Part shown: positions 17,173 to 26,234 of the stretch, piece by piece | Layout of the letters: every line of letters starts with the position of its first letter | How positions within the stretch are numbered: the first letter of the stretch is position 1 | NCBI GenBank assembly: GCA_035652435.1 | Contig: DASRDU010000071.1 | Coordinates: forward strand, 27,528-91,527 | Direction: 5' to 3' | DNA from: DASRDU01 sp035652435 | GTDB taxonomy: Bacteria > Acidobacteriota > Blastocatellia > RBC074 | DNA length: 64,000 bases | Position numbers and translations under genes: made by a program | Notes under the pieces: generated by a model | What the model was told of the DNA's origin: nothing | The model's input: only the letters and a program-made list of their open reading frames with translations | Databases searched by the model: none

Positions 17173-18406
17173 CCGAGGGCCGTCCGGGGCCTTTGTAAAT
17201 GAACTTCTGGACGCGTTTACCTTCATAGGTCTCGCCGGTGTAGACGTTGCCCTTTGAATCCACGGCGATGCTGCCGACACCGTAGAACTGACCCGGCAGG
17301 CGTCCGCCGTCGCCGAAGCTCGACACGACATCGAGAGTATCGCGCCGCAGGACGAACACCTTTTTGTCATGACCGTCGGCGACGTACAGGAATCGCTGCT
17401 GCGGGTCGTGCGAAAACGCGATGTCCCACACCGAGCCGTCGCCGAGCGTGGTTTTCGAGACGAAGGCTTCCTTCACGAATTTGCCGTCCTTCTGAAACAC
17501 CTGAATGCGGTCGCTCTGGCGGTCGCAGACATAGACCATTCCGTCCTTCGCGACCGAGACGCAGCTCACTGTGCGAAACTGTTTTGCCGGGGGGGCGTTC
17601 GGATCGTACGGGCCGGGACTCTTGTCAGCGGGCTTTTCACCGTAAGCCCCCCAGTGCCGCTTCCAGGCGCCGGTGTCGGCGTCAAACACGACGACGCGGC
17701 GATTGCCGAACCCGTCGGCGACGTAGACCTCATTGGCCGCCGGATCAACTCTGACGCTGGCCGGACGGTTGAGCCCCACCCGGCTGTCATTGCCCTCGGT
17801 CTTACCCGCGTGTCCGATCTGTAAGAGGAACTGGCCCGTGCGTGTGAATTTGAGGACGTGCGCGTCCTCGGGCTGCGGGGCTGCCGGGGCCGCGCTTCTC
17901 GCGCCTGCGGCTGATGCTCCAGCACCCTGCGCCCGACCGGCGGCAGGCTCGGGCGGGCCGGCGGCTGCGATCCAGACATTCCCTTTGTGATCAATGGTGA
18001 TTCCGCCGGTGGATTGCGGCCAGTCGTAGCCCTCCCCGGGGCCGCCCCAGTGGCTGATCAGATTGCCCGCCTGATCGAATTCGAGGACCTGCGGGGCCGG
18101 GACGCAACAACCGGTGGGCGGGCTGAGGATCGCGCCCTTCTCATTATTGCCGAGCGAATCGGCGCCGCGATGCGTGATCCAGATGTGATCATGGCCGTCA
18201 ACGGCCACGCCGGTCACCGAGCCAAGGACCCAGTGGTTCGGCAGCGGCTTTGGCCACAGCGGATCAACCTGGAAGACGGGAGCCTGGACTCCACCTGTCC
18301 TTCGGGCGGCCGTCATCCTCTCAGACGCAATCGGACCGAGCGCGAACAGAAGTGCGATAAAGGCCGCACCGAGATAAAGATTACGCAACGGCTTCGTATT
18401 GCGCAT
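17153..18406 (-). CDS. Exported NHL-repeat beta-propeller protein (paralogue)
   Basis: A 417-aa protein with a signal peptide (LYLGAAFIALLFALGPIA). Its blades align with those of the neighbour at 15865-17049: GVAVDGHDHIWITHRG, GITIDHKGNVWIAAAG, EVYVADGFGNRRVVVFDADTG, MVYVCDRQSDRIQVFQKDGK, LYVADGHDKKVFVLR and SIAVDSKGNVYTGETYEGKR, and it keeps the GCC-x-P-A-P-Q-V-L-E-F-D-Q-A-G segment. An Ala/Gly/Pro-rich insert (GRAQGAGASAAGARSAAPAA) lies between blades 2 and 3. I chose ATG 18406 because of a GGGGGGAGAG site directly upstream; the earlier frame is in non-coding DNA. It ends QYRER from the palindrome. Confidence 0.82.
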   Translation of the reverse strand: MRNTKPLRNLYLGAAFIALLFALGPIASERMTAARRTGGVQAPVFQVDPLWPKPLPNHWVLGSVTGVAVDGHDHIWITHRGADSLGNNEKGAILSPPTGCCVPAPQVLEFDQAGNLISHWGGPGEGYDWPQSTGGITIDHKGNVWIAAAGPPEPAAGRAQGAGASAAGARSAAPAAPQPEDAHVLKFTRTGQFLLQIGHAGKTEGNDSRVGLNRPASVRVDPAANEVYVADGFGNRRVVVFDADTGAWKRHWGAYGEKPADKSPGPYDPNAPPAKQFRTVSCVSVAKDGMVYVCDRQSDRIQVFQKDGKFVKEAFVSKTTLGDGSVWDIAFSHDPQQRFLYVADGHDKKVFVLRRDTLDVVSSFGDGGRLPGQFYGVGSIAVDSKGNVYTGETYEGKRVQKFIYKGPGRPSGQYRER

Positions 18407-18786
18407 CTCTCCCCCCTTATTCAAATGCAATCTGCGTTGTTGCAGGCCCCCGGAGTTCGTGTTACACAAGACCTGATTTTGAATGGTATAACTCAGAATT
18501 AATTTCGGATGGCCGGAGTATACACGATCCGTTTCAAATACACGATTCGTTCCCAACCCGGCGCAGGTTTTTTCTCCTGACCAGTTCAATCGTCACTGCT
18601 GCGGCCTTTCGCTTGTCAGTCGCCGCGCGATCCAATTACCATACACCGGCAGAGGCAGGCGATCCCATCTCATCGTGATGAACTATTCCGGCCGTGCGCG
18701 CTGATGGGAGACCCTCTCTCGACACCGTTTCGGGCAATTCCAGAATTCAGATTTCCAGACTCAGTTATAACGCGGGAGCTTTTGAG
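18407..18786. promoter_or_regulatory. Divergent intergenic region with imperfect direct repeat
   Basis: This 380-bp gap separates the divergent NHL and HupE-like genes and must carry promoters for both. It is AT-richer in the middle. The only structure I see is TACACGATCCGTT at 18521-18533 repeated as TACACGATTCGTT at 18539-18551, one mismatch, 18 bp apart. It could be an operator. No gene is supported here. Confidence 0.35.
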
Positions 18787-20190
18787 ATGAGCAGCGACCG
18801 CAGAAGCATCACACCGCGCGTCATCGCCGCATTGATGGTGGCGCTCACCTTCGTGCTGCCGTCGGGCGCCTCCGCTCACGACATCCCGAATGACGTGACG
18901 GTTCAGGTGTTTGTCAAACCGGCGGGCGGGCGACTGCAACTGCTCGTTCGCGTGCCGCTGCGCGCCTGTCGCGACGTGGATTTCCCGAAACGCGGGCCGG
19001 GTTACCTGGATCTGGCGCGGGCCGACGCCTCGCTCCGTGACGCGGCGACACTGTGGCTCTCTGACGCGATAGAACTTTACGAAGGCGCGGCCCGCCTGCC
19101 GAACCCGCAGGTCGTCGAGGCGCGCGTCTCGCTGGAATCCGACAGGTCGTTCGCCTCTTATGAAGAGGCGCTGGCGCATGTCACGGGCGTGCGGCTCCCC
19201 GTTGAGACGGAACTCTACTGGAACCAGGGGCTGCTCGACGTCCTGTTCGAGTACCCGATTCACTCGGACCAATCACGCTTTTCAATTCACCCGGGGCTCG
19301 CGCGGCTCGGGATGCGAGTGGTCACGGTGCTGCGATTCCTGCCGCCTGGTGGCGCGGTTCGTGCCTTCGAGTTCACGGGCGATCCGGGACTCGTCAGGCT
19401 CGACCCGCGGTGGCACCAGGCCGCATTGCGATTCGTTGAATCCGGGTTCTTCCACATTCTCGAAGGGACTGACCATCTGCTGTTTCTCTTCTGCCTCGGC
19501 ATCCCCTTCCGGCGCTTCCGCCCGCTCATCGTGGTCATCACCGCGTTCACCGTCGCGCACTCAGTGACGCTCATCGCGTCGGCTTATGACCTTGGGCCAG
19601 ACGCGTTATGGTTCCCGCCGCTCATCGAAACGCTGATCGCAATCTCGATTGTCTACATGGCGCTTGAGAACATCGTCGGGGGCGACGCCCGGCGCCGGTG
19701 GATGATCGCTTTCGGGTTCGGTCTGGTTCACGGGTTCGGCTTCTCGTTCGCGCTGCGCGAGACGCTGCAATTCGCCGGCTCTCACCTGCTTGCGTCGCTG
19801 CTCTCGTTCAACGTCGGCGTCGAGCTGGGGCAGCTGCTCGTCCTCGCGCTGCTCATCCCCGCGCTGAAGGTGTTGTTCAGGTATGTGGTCGCCGAACGGA
19901 TCGGGACGATCATTCTGTCGGCGATGGTTGCGCATACGGGCTGGCACTGGATGACCGAGCGTGCGGAACGGTTGAGGCAGTTCCGGTGGCCGGCGCTTGA
20001 TGCCGCAATGCTGGTTGCCGGGATGCGCTGGCTGATGCTGATCCTGATTCTTGCTGGTCTGGTCTGGTCCGCGTCCGGGATGCTCCGTCAGCGGGCTGAG
20101 CGCAGCCTGAGGGCAAAGCCTGTTGGTGGTGATGAAGCAAATACGAAGCTGTCTTTCCTGACTCTGAAGTACCTGAGGAGACGACCATGA
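18787..20190 (+). CDS. HupE/UreJ-family membrane protein
   Basis: A 467-aa protein. A signal peptide ends at SGASAHDIPND; residues about 30-230 are a periplasmic beta-rich domain; residues 235-450 contain the HupE/UreJ-2 membrane domain with ILEGTDHLLFLFCLGIPF, VVITAFTVAHSVTLIASAY, MALENIV, FGFGLVHGFGFSFALRETL and SLLSFNVGVELGQL. The conserved His, Asp and Glu residues in membrane helices (GTDH, AHS, HGFGF, N-x-G-x-E-x-G-Q) are the ones thought to bind or pass Ni or Co in this family. ATG 18787 follows GGGAG. The next gene overlaps by four bases (ATGA). A metal transport role is inference from the family. Confidence 0.85.
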   Translation: MSSDRRSITPRVIAALMVALTFVLPSGASAHDIPNDVTVQVFVKPAGGRLQLLVRVPLRACRDVDFPKRGPGYLDLARADASLRDAATLWLSDAIELYEGAARLPNPQVVEARVSLESDRSFASYEEALAHVTGVRLPVETELYWNQGLLDVLFEYPIHSDQSRFSIHPGLARLGMRVVTVLRFLPPGGAVRAFEFTGDPGLVRLDPRWHQAALRFVESGFFHILEGTDHLLFLFCLGIPFRRFRPLIVVITAFTVAHSVTLIASAYDLGPDALWFPPLIETLIAISIVYMALENIVGGDARRRWMIAFGFGLVHGFGFSFALRETLQFAGSHLLASLLSFNVGVELGQLLVLALLIPALKVLFRYVVAERIGTIILSAMVAHTGWHWMTERAERLRQFRWPALDAAMLVAGMRWLMLILILAGLVWSASGMLRQRAERSLRAKPVGGDEANTKLSFLTLKYLRRRP

Positions 20191-21278
20191 AACTCTGTCC
20201 GCTTGTTGCATTGATCTGCTTTTGTACTCTCGCATTCGGTCAGGAGCCCGTCACACCGGCGCCGGAAATCCCATACGAATCGGTACCCAACTTTCTCAAG
20301 CTCCCGCCGGACCTGCATTTGGGCGAGGTCGTAGGCGTCGCGATCAACTCGAAGAAACACGTCTTCGTCTTCTCCCGCGGCAACACGACGGGCCCCGCTT
20401 ACGGGGCGAGTGCCGCCCAACTGCTCGAATTCGGCCCCGACGGCAGGTTCGTCCGCGAGATCGGCAAAAACCTTTACGCGTGGTCGTATGCGCACGCGGT
20501 GCGCGTAGACAGGGACGACAACATCTGGGCCGTGGACAAAGGGTCGGACATGATCATCAGGTTCAACCCTGAAGGCCGGGTGACGATGGTCTTCGGCCGC
20601 AAGAAGGAAGCCTCGGATGAAGCGGGGCCGTGGACGCGCGTCACCCCTCCGCGCCCGCCCGTGGACGGGCAGTTCCGGCAGCCGACCGACGTCACCTGGG
20701 ACACGCAGGGCAACATCTTCATCAGCGACGGGTACATCAATTCGCGCGTGGCCAAATACGATAAGAATGGCGACTGGGTGAAGTCGTGGGGCGAGCCCGG
20801 CCGCACCAGACCCGGCGAGTTCAGCACGCCGCACAGCATTGCCGCTGATGCCAAAGGGAACATCTACGTGGCGGATCGCGGCAATCGCCGCATTCAGGTC
20901 TTCGATCCCGACGGCACTTTCCTGCGCGAGATCAGGATCAACGTTCCCGTCCCGCCGGACGCGCACCCGTGGATGGGCAACCAGCCGAGCGCTGAGACGG
21001 CGGCGTCGCAGAACGGCGCGCCGTGGGCGATCTGCATCACGCCCGGGCCGACTCAGTATCTCTACAGCGCCGATGCGTATCCGGGTCGCGTCTACAAGCT
21101 GACGCTTGAGGGCAGGGTGGTGGGAGTGCTTGGCCGGTCAGGCCGGCAGCCGAAGCAGTTCGGCTGGATTCACGAGATCGCATGCCCGTCGGAAAACGAA
21201 CTCTACGTCGCCGAGATTTTGAACTGGCGCCTGCAGAAGCTGATTCTGCACCCGGCGAATGAGCGCGCCGGGCAATAA
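20187..21278 (+). CDS. Exported NHL-repeat beta-propeller protein
   Basis: A 363-aa protein with a signal peptide (LVALICFCTLAFGQ). Blades include VVGVAINSKKHVFVFSRGN, AVRVDRDDNIWAVDKGSDMI, DVTWDTQGNIFISDGYINSR, SIAADAKGNIYVADRGNRRI and a last strand pair ENELYVAEILNWRLQKL. The family resembles peptidyl-alpha-hydroxyglycine lyases and other NHL propellers. Its ATG overlaps the stop of the HupE-like gene, so translation is probably coupled, and another NHL gene follows after 32 bp. Confidence 0.85.
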   Translation: MKLCPLVALICFCTLAFGQEPVTPAPEIPYESVPNFLKLPPDLHLGEVVGVAINSKKHVFVFSRGNTTGPAYGASAAQLLEFGPDGRFVREIGKNLYAWSYAHAVRVDRDDNIWAVDKGSDMIIRFNPEGRVTMVFGRKKEASDEAGPWTRVTPPRPPVDGQFRQPTDVTWDTQGNIFISDGYINSRVAKYDKNGDWVKSWGEPGRTRPGEFSTPHSIAADAKGNIYVADRGNRRIQVFDPDGTFLREIRINVPVPPDAHPWMGNQPSAETAASQNGAPWAICITPGPTQYLYSADAYPGRVYKLTLEGRVVGVLGRSGRQPKQFGWIHEIACPSENELYVAEILNWRLQKLILHPANERAGQ

Positions 21279-21310
21279 CCTGAAATTGTTCTTTCAATAG
21301 AGGTGCCCCG

Positions 21311-22375
21311 ATGTCGCATTCAGATCGAGTGAGTTTCACGCTTGTGACAGCCATCATCGCGGTGATTGCACTGTCCGGGTGGCAGGCATTCACCCAGAGC
21401 AGCATTCAACCCGTCAATGACCTGCCCAACCCATATACGACGGTCGAGAACTGGGCGAAGATGCCTGAGGGGAGGAAGTGGGGTGCGACGAGCGCGGTCG
21501 AGATTGCCCCGGACGGCAGGTCCATCTGGGTCGCCGAGAGATGCGGCGCCAACACGTGCGTCGGTTCAAACCTCCCGAGCATTCTGAAATTCGATGCGTC
21601 GGGCAAACTCGTCAGGAGCTTTGGCGAGGGGATGTTCATCTTCCCGCATGGGTTCTATGTGGACAGGCAGGGAAACGTCTGGGTGACCGACGGAATCCCG
21701 CCCGGCGCTGCTGCGCAGGTGCCGGCCGGGAAGGGCCACATCGTCGTCAAGTTCAGCCATGACGGAAAGGTCCTGCTGACGCTCGGCAGGGCGGGAGTCA
21801 ACGGCGATGGGCCGGACACCTTCAATCAGCCTTCTGATGTCGTGGTCGCTCCGAATGGCGACATCTTCGTCGCCGACGGGCACGGCGGGAATTCGAATGC
21901 GCGGATCGTGAAGTTCTCGGGCGACGGGAAATTCGTCAAGGCGTGGGGGAAGAAAGGGACAGCCCCCGGCGAATTCGACACGCCCCACACGCTTGCCCTG
22001 GATTCAAAGGGCCGGCTCTTCGTCGGCGACCGGAATAACAACCGCATCCAGATCTTCGATCAGGACGGCGGGTTCCTCGCGGAGTGGAAGCAGTTCAGCC
22101 GGCCGAGCGGGATTTTCATCACCAGGGACGACGTCATTTATGTGACCGACTCGGAGTCGAACGCGCGGCGGAATCCGGGCTGGAAGCGCGGCATCCGGAT
22201 CGGGAGCGCGAGAGATGGCAAGGTCACATCCTTTATTCCGGACCCGGAGCCGAACCCTGACTCGGGGCCGGGCGCCGGGACGAGCGGGGCGGAAGGCGTG
22301 GCGGTGGACGCCCAAGGGAACGTCTACGGGGCGGAGGTCGGCCCGCGGGCGCTCAGGAAATACGTCAGGAAATAA
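21311..22375 (+). CDS. Exported NHL-repeat beta-propeller protein
   Basis: A 354-aa protein with a signal peptide (LVTAIIAVIALSGWQAFTQ). Blades include EIAPDGRSIWVAERCGANTC, GFYVDRQGNVWVTDGIPPG, DVVVAPNGDIFVADGHGGNS, LALDSKGRLFVGDRNNNRIQ and GVAVDAQGNVYGAEVGPR. Two Cys in RCGANTC may form a disulfide in the periplasm. It is the third gene of the HupE-NHL-NHL operon, with an AGAGGTG site 8 bases before the ATG. The ligand or reaction is not known. Confidence 0.85.
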   Translation: MSHSDRVSFTLVTAIIAVIALSGWQAFTQSSIQPVNDLPNPYTTVENWAKMPEGRKWGATSAVEIAPDGRSIWVAERCGANTCVGSNLPSILKFDASGKLVRSFGEGMFIFPHGFYVDRQGNVWVTDGIPPGAAAQVPAGKGHIVVKFSHDGKVLLTLGRAGVNGDGPDTFNQPSDVVVAPNGDIFVADGHGGNSNARIVKFSGDGKFVKAWGKKGTAPGEFDTPHTLALDSKGRLFVGDRNNNRIQIFDQDGGFLAEWKQFSRPSGIFITRDDVIYVTDSESNARRNPGWKRGIRIGSARDGKVTSFIPDPEPNPDSGPGAGTSGAEGVAVDAQGNVYGAEVGPRALRKYVRK

Positions 22376-22458
22376 AATGCAGAAGCTGACACCAAAGATG
22401 GATCGCCTGAACGGGCGGGTGAAAATTACCAGGGGTTTGCCAGACGCATCCTGGCCGT

Positions 22459-23898
22459 TCATTCGAGCGAAGAGCTGAAATCGGCAATGTGGTTGTCCGG
22501 CGTCAGAAAAAACGTGTAGTAGCGCGTCTCCGAACCGGAGATCATTTTGAAGTGGCAGACGCGGCTGACCGGCGCGCCGTAGCGTCTGGTTTCTCCGCGC
22601 GGCTCTTCACAGGTCAGGTAACTGAAGGAACCGGGTTCCCTGAGCCGGACGCCCAGCAGGTTTTTCGCGTTCGGCGTGGGCGCCGCGCGCAGGCCCGGCG
22701 TCATCAGGGACGACTCTTCCCCCCTGGCGATGCTCGACAGAGAGCCTCTGATTTTCAGCGTCAACTGCGGGTCGGGGTCAGGCTGCTCCTTCAGTGAACT
22801 GAGCAGAAGTTCAGGCTGATAACGACCGGCCACGCCACGCGCCAGCCCCCAGGAGTTCACCGCGCCAGAGCCGCCGAGCGAGCCAAGGTTGGTCAGCACG
22901 ATGACCGTTATTTTATCGTCGGGGAAACGCGCGTATTCAGTGCCGGTGATTCCGGTGTGCGAGATCATCCGATGGCCGCGAACCTCCTTCACTTCCCAGG
23001 CGAACCCGTAAGGGAATGTGCTGTCGTCGTTGAGCCTGACGGGCGTCCACATCACGTCCAGGCTGGATTGCTTCACGACCTTGCCTGAGACGAGCGCGGC
23101 CTCCCACTTCACCAGATCCTTAACAGTCGAAAAGACGCCGTAGTGCGAAGGCAGTTCGAACTGCGTGTCACGCCTGATGTGAACGAGCGGGCCGCCGCTG
23201 ATCAGGAAGGTGTAGCCGGCGGCCCGGTTCCGGACGAGTTCCCATTTATTCGGGACTGAAGTGGCCGTCATGCCGAGCGGCCTGAAAAATCTTTCCGTCA
23301 GGAATTCGCGGTACCTTTGTCCGCTCGCCTTTTCGATAATCATGCCGAGCAGGAAATAGCCGACGTCGCTGTACTGCCACTTCTCGCCGGGCGCGAAACT
23401 GATCGGGTCTCTGGCGGCGGCATCGAAGGCCTGCGCCGTCGAGTAATTCAGCCGCACGCCGCCTTCCCACAGCGCGCGAAAGCCCGTTTCAAGACTCGCG
23501 AGACCCGCCGTATGAGTCAGCAGGTGCCTGATGGTGATCCCTTTCCAGCCGTCCGGTGTCCCTGAGAGGTGCTGACTGATGGGATCGTCCAGTTTGAGCC
23601 TGCCCTCCTCAACCAGGAGCATGATGGCGGTCGCGGTAAACTGTTTGGTCACGGAAGCCAGCTCGAAAACCGTATCCGGAGTGACCGGCACATCAAGCTC
23701 AAGGCTGGCTAGGCCGTAACCTTGCAGCCTGATGACCTCGCCATTCCGCACCACGGCCAGAGCCAGTCCGGGAATTCGCCGTTTCTGCATTTCAGCCCTG
23801 ATGTAATCGTCAACCGCGTCTGCCCGAACCGGCACCGATGAGATGAGTAAGCAGAACAAGAGGAAAAGGCCGAATTTCAATCCGAAGTTGTGATGCAT
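22459..23898 (-). CDS. Exported serine hydrolase, class C beta-lactamase fold
   Basis: A 479-aa protein with a signal peptide (LKFGLFLLFCLLISSVPVRA). Catalytic motifs are S-x-x-K in ELASVTKQFTA, a Y-S-D in WQYSDVGYFLLG (in place of Y-x-N) and H-T-G in MISHTGITGTEY (in place of K-T-G). Around residues 20-340 is the beta-lactamase/DD-peptidase-like domain; the last 110 residues form an extra beta domain. Such proteins are usually D-Ala peptidases or esterases rather than resistance enzymes. The start has a GGAAGGA site. Confidence 0.88.
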   Translation of the reverse strand: MHHNFGLKFGLFLLFCLLISSVPVRADAVDDYIRAEMQKRRIPGLALAVVRNGEVIRLQGYGLASLELDVPVTPDTVFELASVTKQFTATAIMLLVEEGRLKLDDPISQHLSGTPDGWKGITIRHLLTHTAGLASLETGFRALWEGGVRLNYSTAQAFDAAARDPISFAPGEKWQYSDVGYFLLGMIIEKASGQRYREFLTERFFRPLGMTATSVPNKWELVRNRAAGYTFLISGGPLVHIRRDTQFELPSHYGVFSTVKDLVKWEAALVSGKVVKQSSLDVMWTPVRLNDDSTFPYGFAWEVKEVRGHRMISHTGITGTEYARFPDDKITVIVLTNLGSLGGSGAVNSWGLARGVAGRYQPELLLSSLKEQPDPDPQLTLKIRGSLSSIARGEESSLMTPGLRAAPTPNAKNLLGVRLREPGSFSYLTCEEPRGETRRYGAPVSRVCHFKMISGSETRYYTFFLTPDNHIADFSSSLE

Positions 23899-23917
23899 AG
23901 AAAATCCTTCCCGCGGT

Positions 23918-24038
23918 CACTGACCTGCCAGCGGCGAATGCGCAATGGCAGTCTCTGGCGATATGTCAGCTGGTGCCACACCCACTCCACCAGCCCGTAC
24001 TGAAAATGCCCGAGCCACCCTGTACTCAGTTCCATGCC
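23918..24038 (-). pseudogene. Remnant: second copy of a DUF418 3' end
   Basis: Directly after the stop of the DUF418 gene the same minus-strand frame continues with GWLGHFQYGLVEWVWHQLTY and RQRLPLRIRRW. This aligns with the C-terminus of the intact gene, VWLRHFRFGPAEWVWRSLTY and WQRQPMRL. About 30 residues match at roughly half of positions. It is best explained as the surviving tail of a duplicated or neighbouring DUF418 gene. It has no start of its own. Confidence 0.7.
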
Positions 24039-25442
24039 TCAGCCGGTCTCCTGGGGGCTGACTGCCAGCGTTTCCGCCGCCGGTGATGATGCGTCGAGCC
24101 GCATCGGTTGCCGCTGCCAGTAAGTGAGCGAGCGCCAGACCCATTCGGCCGGGCCGAATCTGAAATGGCGCAACCAGACGGGACTGATAATGAGCTGGAA
24201 GATCCAGATCGCCAGAACCACGTAAAGCAGTTGATAACGTTCGAGCTTCCCGAACAGGCCGAAGCCGTAGCCGTTGAAGACGAGCGTACAGACGATGCCG
24301 TGAGTGAGGTAGTTGGTGAGCGCCATCTGGCCGACCGCCGCCAGCCGCGCGGTCAGCCAGCGCAAAACCCCGGCCTTCACAATCAGCATGAGCAGTCCGA
24401 CGTGGCCGAGCGCAACGAGCAGCCGCCCCAGGTCGTAGGCGGTGTAGCTGAGCGTGGAGGTGACCGGCTCGAAGTGGCTCGCGATCAGGCGCCCGCCCAC
24501 CCAGGCGTTGAGCGGCGCGCCGAGGCCGTAACCGCACAGCGCCAGAGCCGCGTACCAGCGCGGACTGCGCAGCGCGGCAAAGACGCCCAGCTTCATCAGC
24601 GCCATGCCGATCAGCATCATGCCGGCGATGTCATAGACGCCGAACCGGTAGAAGAAAATTGACTCGGATCGCACGACTTCGTACTGGCGCCGCATAAACA
24701 GCTTCCAGTAGCTCTGGTGATCCGCGATCTCCTTTTTGATTTCCTCAGGGTCGGGCTTCGCTTTTTTCAGTTCCTCGGTCCAGGCGCGCTGGGCGTCGCG
24801 CTGCTCGTCGGTCAGGGGCCGGCCCGCGGCGGCCACGCGGTCGGCGGCGACGGCCTTGTCGCGCATGGCCTGAAGCCGCCTGGTTTCGCGGACCGACTTG
24901 AGCGGGATCACGGCGAGCAGCAGCAGGCCGGCGATCAGCAGGGCTTTGGGCGTGGCCTTGCGCAGCGGGTAAAGCATCAGGCCGACCACGCCGTAAAAGT
25001 AAAGAATGTCGCCGCCCCAGATAAAATAAGCGTGCAGCAGGCCGAAGACGACGAGCCAGAGCGTGCGCCGGTAGTAGATGTCGGCGACGCTCGCGCCCGC
25101 GCCGCGCTCCTCGGCGCGCGAGGTGAGGATGATCACTCCGGCGCCGAAGAGCATCGAAAAGAGCGCCCGCATCTTGCCTTCGAACAGCACCTGATTGACG
25201 AACCACGCCGCCAGGTTCGGCCCCTTGTCCCCGCCGGCGACCGTCGGATCGGAATAGGCGACGCCGGGCAGCCCGAAATCCACGATGTTCATCAGCAGGA
25301 TGCCGAGCAGCGCCACGCCGCGCAGGACATCCACCGAGGAGATCCGTTCGCCGCTCTCAACTGGCGCGATCAGTGGCGCGGCACCTGTCTCGCGCGTGAG
25401 GATGTGATCTGGTGAGGTGGCGAGTACCGCTTCTGGTGACAT
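24039..25442 (-). CDS. DUF418-family integral membrane protein
   Basis: A 467-aa protein. After a 30-residue cytoplasmic leader comes ERISSVDVLRGVALLGILLMNI, the N-terminal hallmark of the DUF418/YeiB-like acyltransferase-3-type membrane family, then about ten predicted membrane helices. A charged loop in the middle (residues about 195-260) is rich in Lys, Glu and Ala. The C-terminus has LRHFRFGPAEWVWRSLTYW, the DUF418 signature. The function of the family is not established. ATG 25442 follows AAAGGA; the longer open frame upstream is less likely. Confidence 0.88.
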   Translation of the reverse strand: MSPEAVLATSPDHILTRETGAAPLIAPVESGERISSVDVLRGVALLGILLMNIVDFGLPGVAYSDPTVAGGDKGPNLAAWFVNQVLFEGKMRALFSMLFGAGVIILTSRAEERGAGASVADIYYRRTLWLVVFGLLHAYFIWGGDILYFYGVVGLMLYPLRKATPKALLIAGLLLLAVIPLKSVRETRRLQAMRDKAVAADRVAAAGRPLTDEQRDAQRAWTEELKKAKPDPEEIKKEIADHQSYWKLFMRRQYEVVRSESIFFYRFGVYDIAGMMLIGMALMKLGVFAALRSPRWYAALALCGYGLGAPLNAWVGGRLIASHFEPVTSTLSYTAYDLGRLLVALGHVGLLMLIVKAGVLRWLTARLAAVGQMALTNYLTHGIVCTLVFNGYGFGLFGKLERYQLLYVVLAIWIFQLIISPVWLRHFRFGPAEWVWRSLTYWQRQPMRLDASSPAAETLAVSPQETG

Positions 25443-25536
25443 GATTGAATCCTTTCGATCCTGACTCCCGACGGCACGCCGGCCACGTGCCGTAGTTCTT
25501 TCGCAGTGACGGAGATGTGTCGGTATCGCTCCCCGA

Positions 25537-25824
25537 TCATTTGATTCCGCGGACGGCACATGCAGGCATTACTGGTTTTTCCCCCGAATGGGGCAGACCC
25601 GTTGACGAAGATGAGGCCGGTTTCTCTGGCCGGCTCTCATTCAGCGACGATTTATTGCCGGCAGCTCTGGCGCGCCGAAACAGTTTCATCTCGCTGCGGC
25701 ACGACTGGACAAAGAGGCCGATGGCGACGAACAGCAGGATGAAGGTAAAGCCCGCCAGAATCCGCAGGATCAGGAGCATGGTCTGAAGCGCAGCGACGAT
25801 TTCATCCGTGTTCGGGTAATTCAT
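25537..25824 (-). CDS. Small single-span membrane protein, hypothetical
   Basis: A 95-aa frame. Residues 14-40 (LQTMLLILRILAGFTFILLF onward) form one clear membrane helix, followed by a basic, Ser-rich tail. No Shine-Dalgarno sequence is obvious before ATG 25824, and I know no homologue. It lies upstream of the DUF418 gene on the same strand. It could be a real small membrane protein or chance. Confidence 0.4.
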   Translation of the reverse strand: MNYPNTDEIVAALQTMLLILRILAGFTFILLFVAIGLFVQSCRSEMKLFRRARAAGNKSSLNESRPEKPASSSSTGLPHSGEKPVMPACAVRGIK

Positions 25825-26234
25825 ATCGAAAACAATCCACGACTGCTTTCCGTCAGTCCGTCAGCGTTCAGATGATCCGCAAAGTTCGTCATCTGCGGGA
25901 CTGATGAATACAGCCGTTAAGGCCCAGCCTGAAAAATCGCCTTCCTGATCCATACCTCACCGCGCAATACGCCGGGACATGCTGAGGTGGATTCACCCGG
26001 TCGCCTGAGGATTTCTCAAAGCCCTCACCCCGGAGATGAAGGCGATGGCTGACCCCGGTTCCGGCCATTCTGCACACGAATATTTTCCTGCCGCTGAACC
26101 GGGCAGCCGGGCTGACCTCATTGTTCTCAACCGGGGTGATGACGGCTGTGGTCGTGAACGACCAGGCCGTCGAGCCCGCGTAGTAGTTTGAGCGTGAAGC
26201 GAAGAGCTGGTCTCGCCAGGGGTTGCCGGAGAGG
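25825..26234. other. Gene-poor stretch, possible decayed coding DNA
   Basis: A minus-strand open frame of 131 codons runs 26284-25889. It has no ribosome site of its own and no recognisable domain; part of it reads NPWRDQLFASRSNYYAGSTA. It is one frame away from the 31-codon gene just upstream and may be its frameshifted continuation. Otherwise I see nothing here. Confidence 0.3.

Noticed and set aside
22459..23898. Beta-lactamase antibiotic resistance gene
   Set aside because: The S-x-x-K fold is present but Y-S-D and H-T-G replace the AmpC motifs; a peptidase or esterase is more likely.
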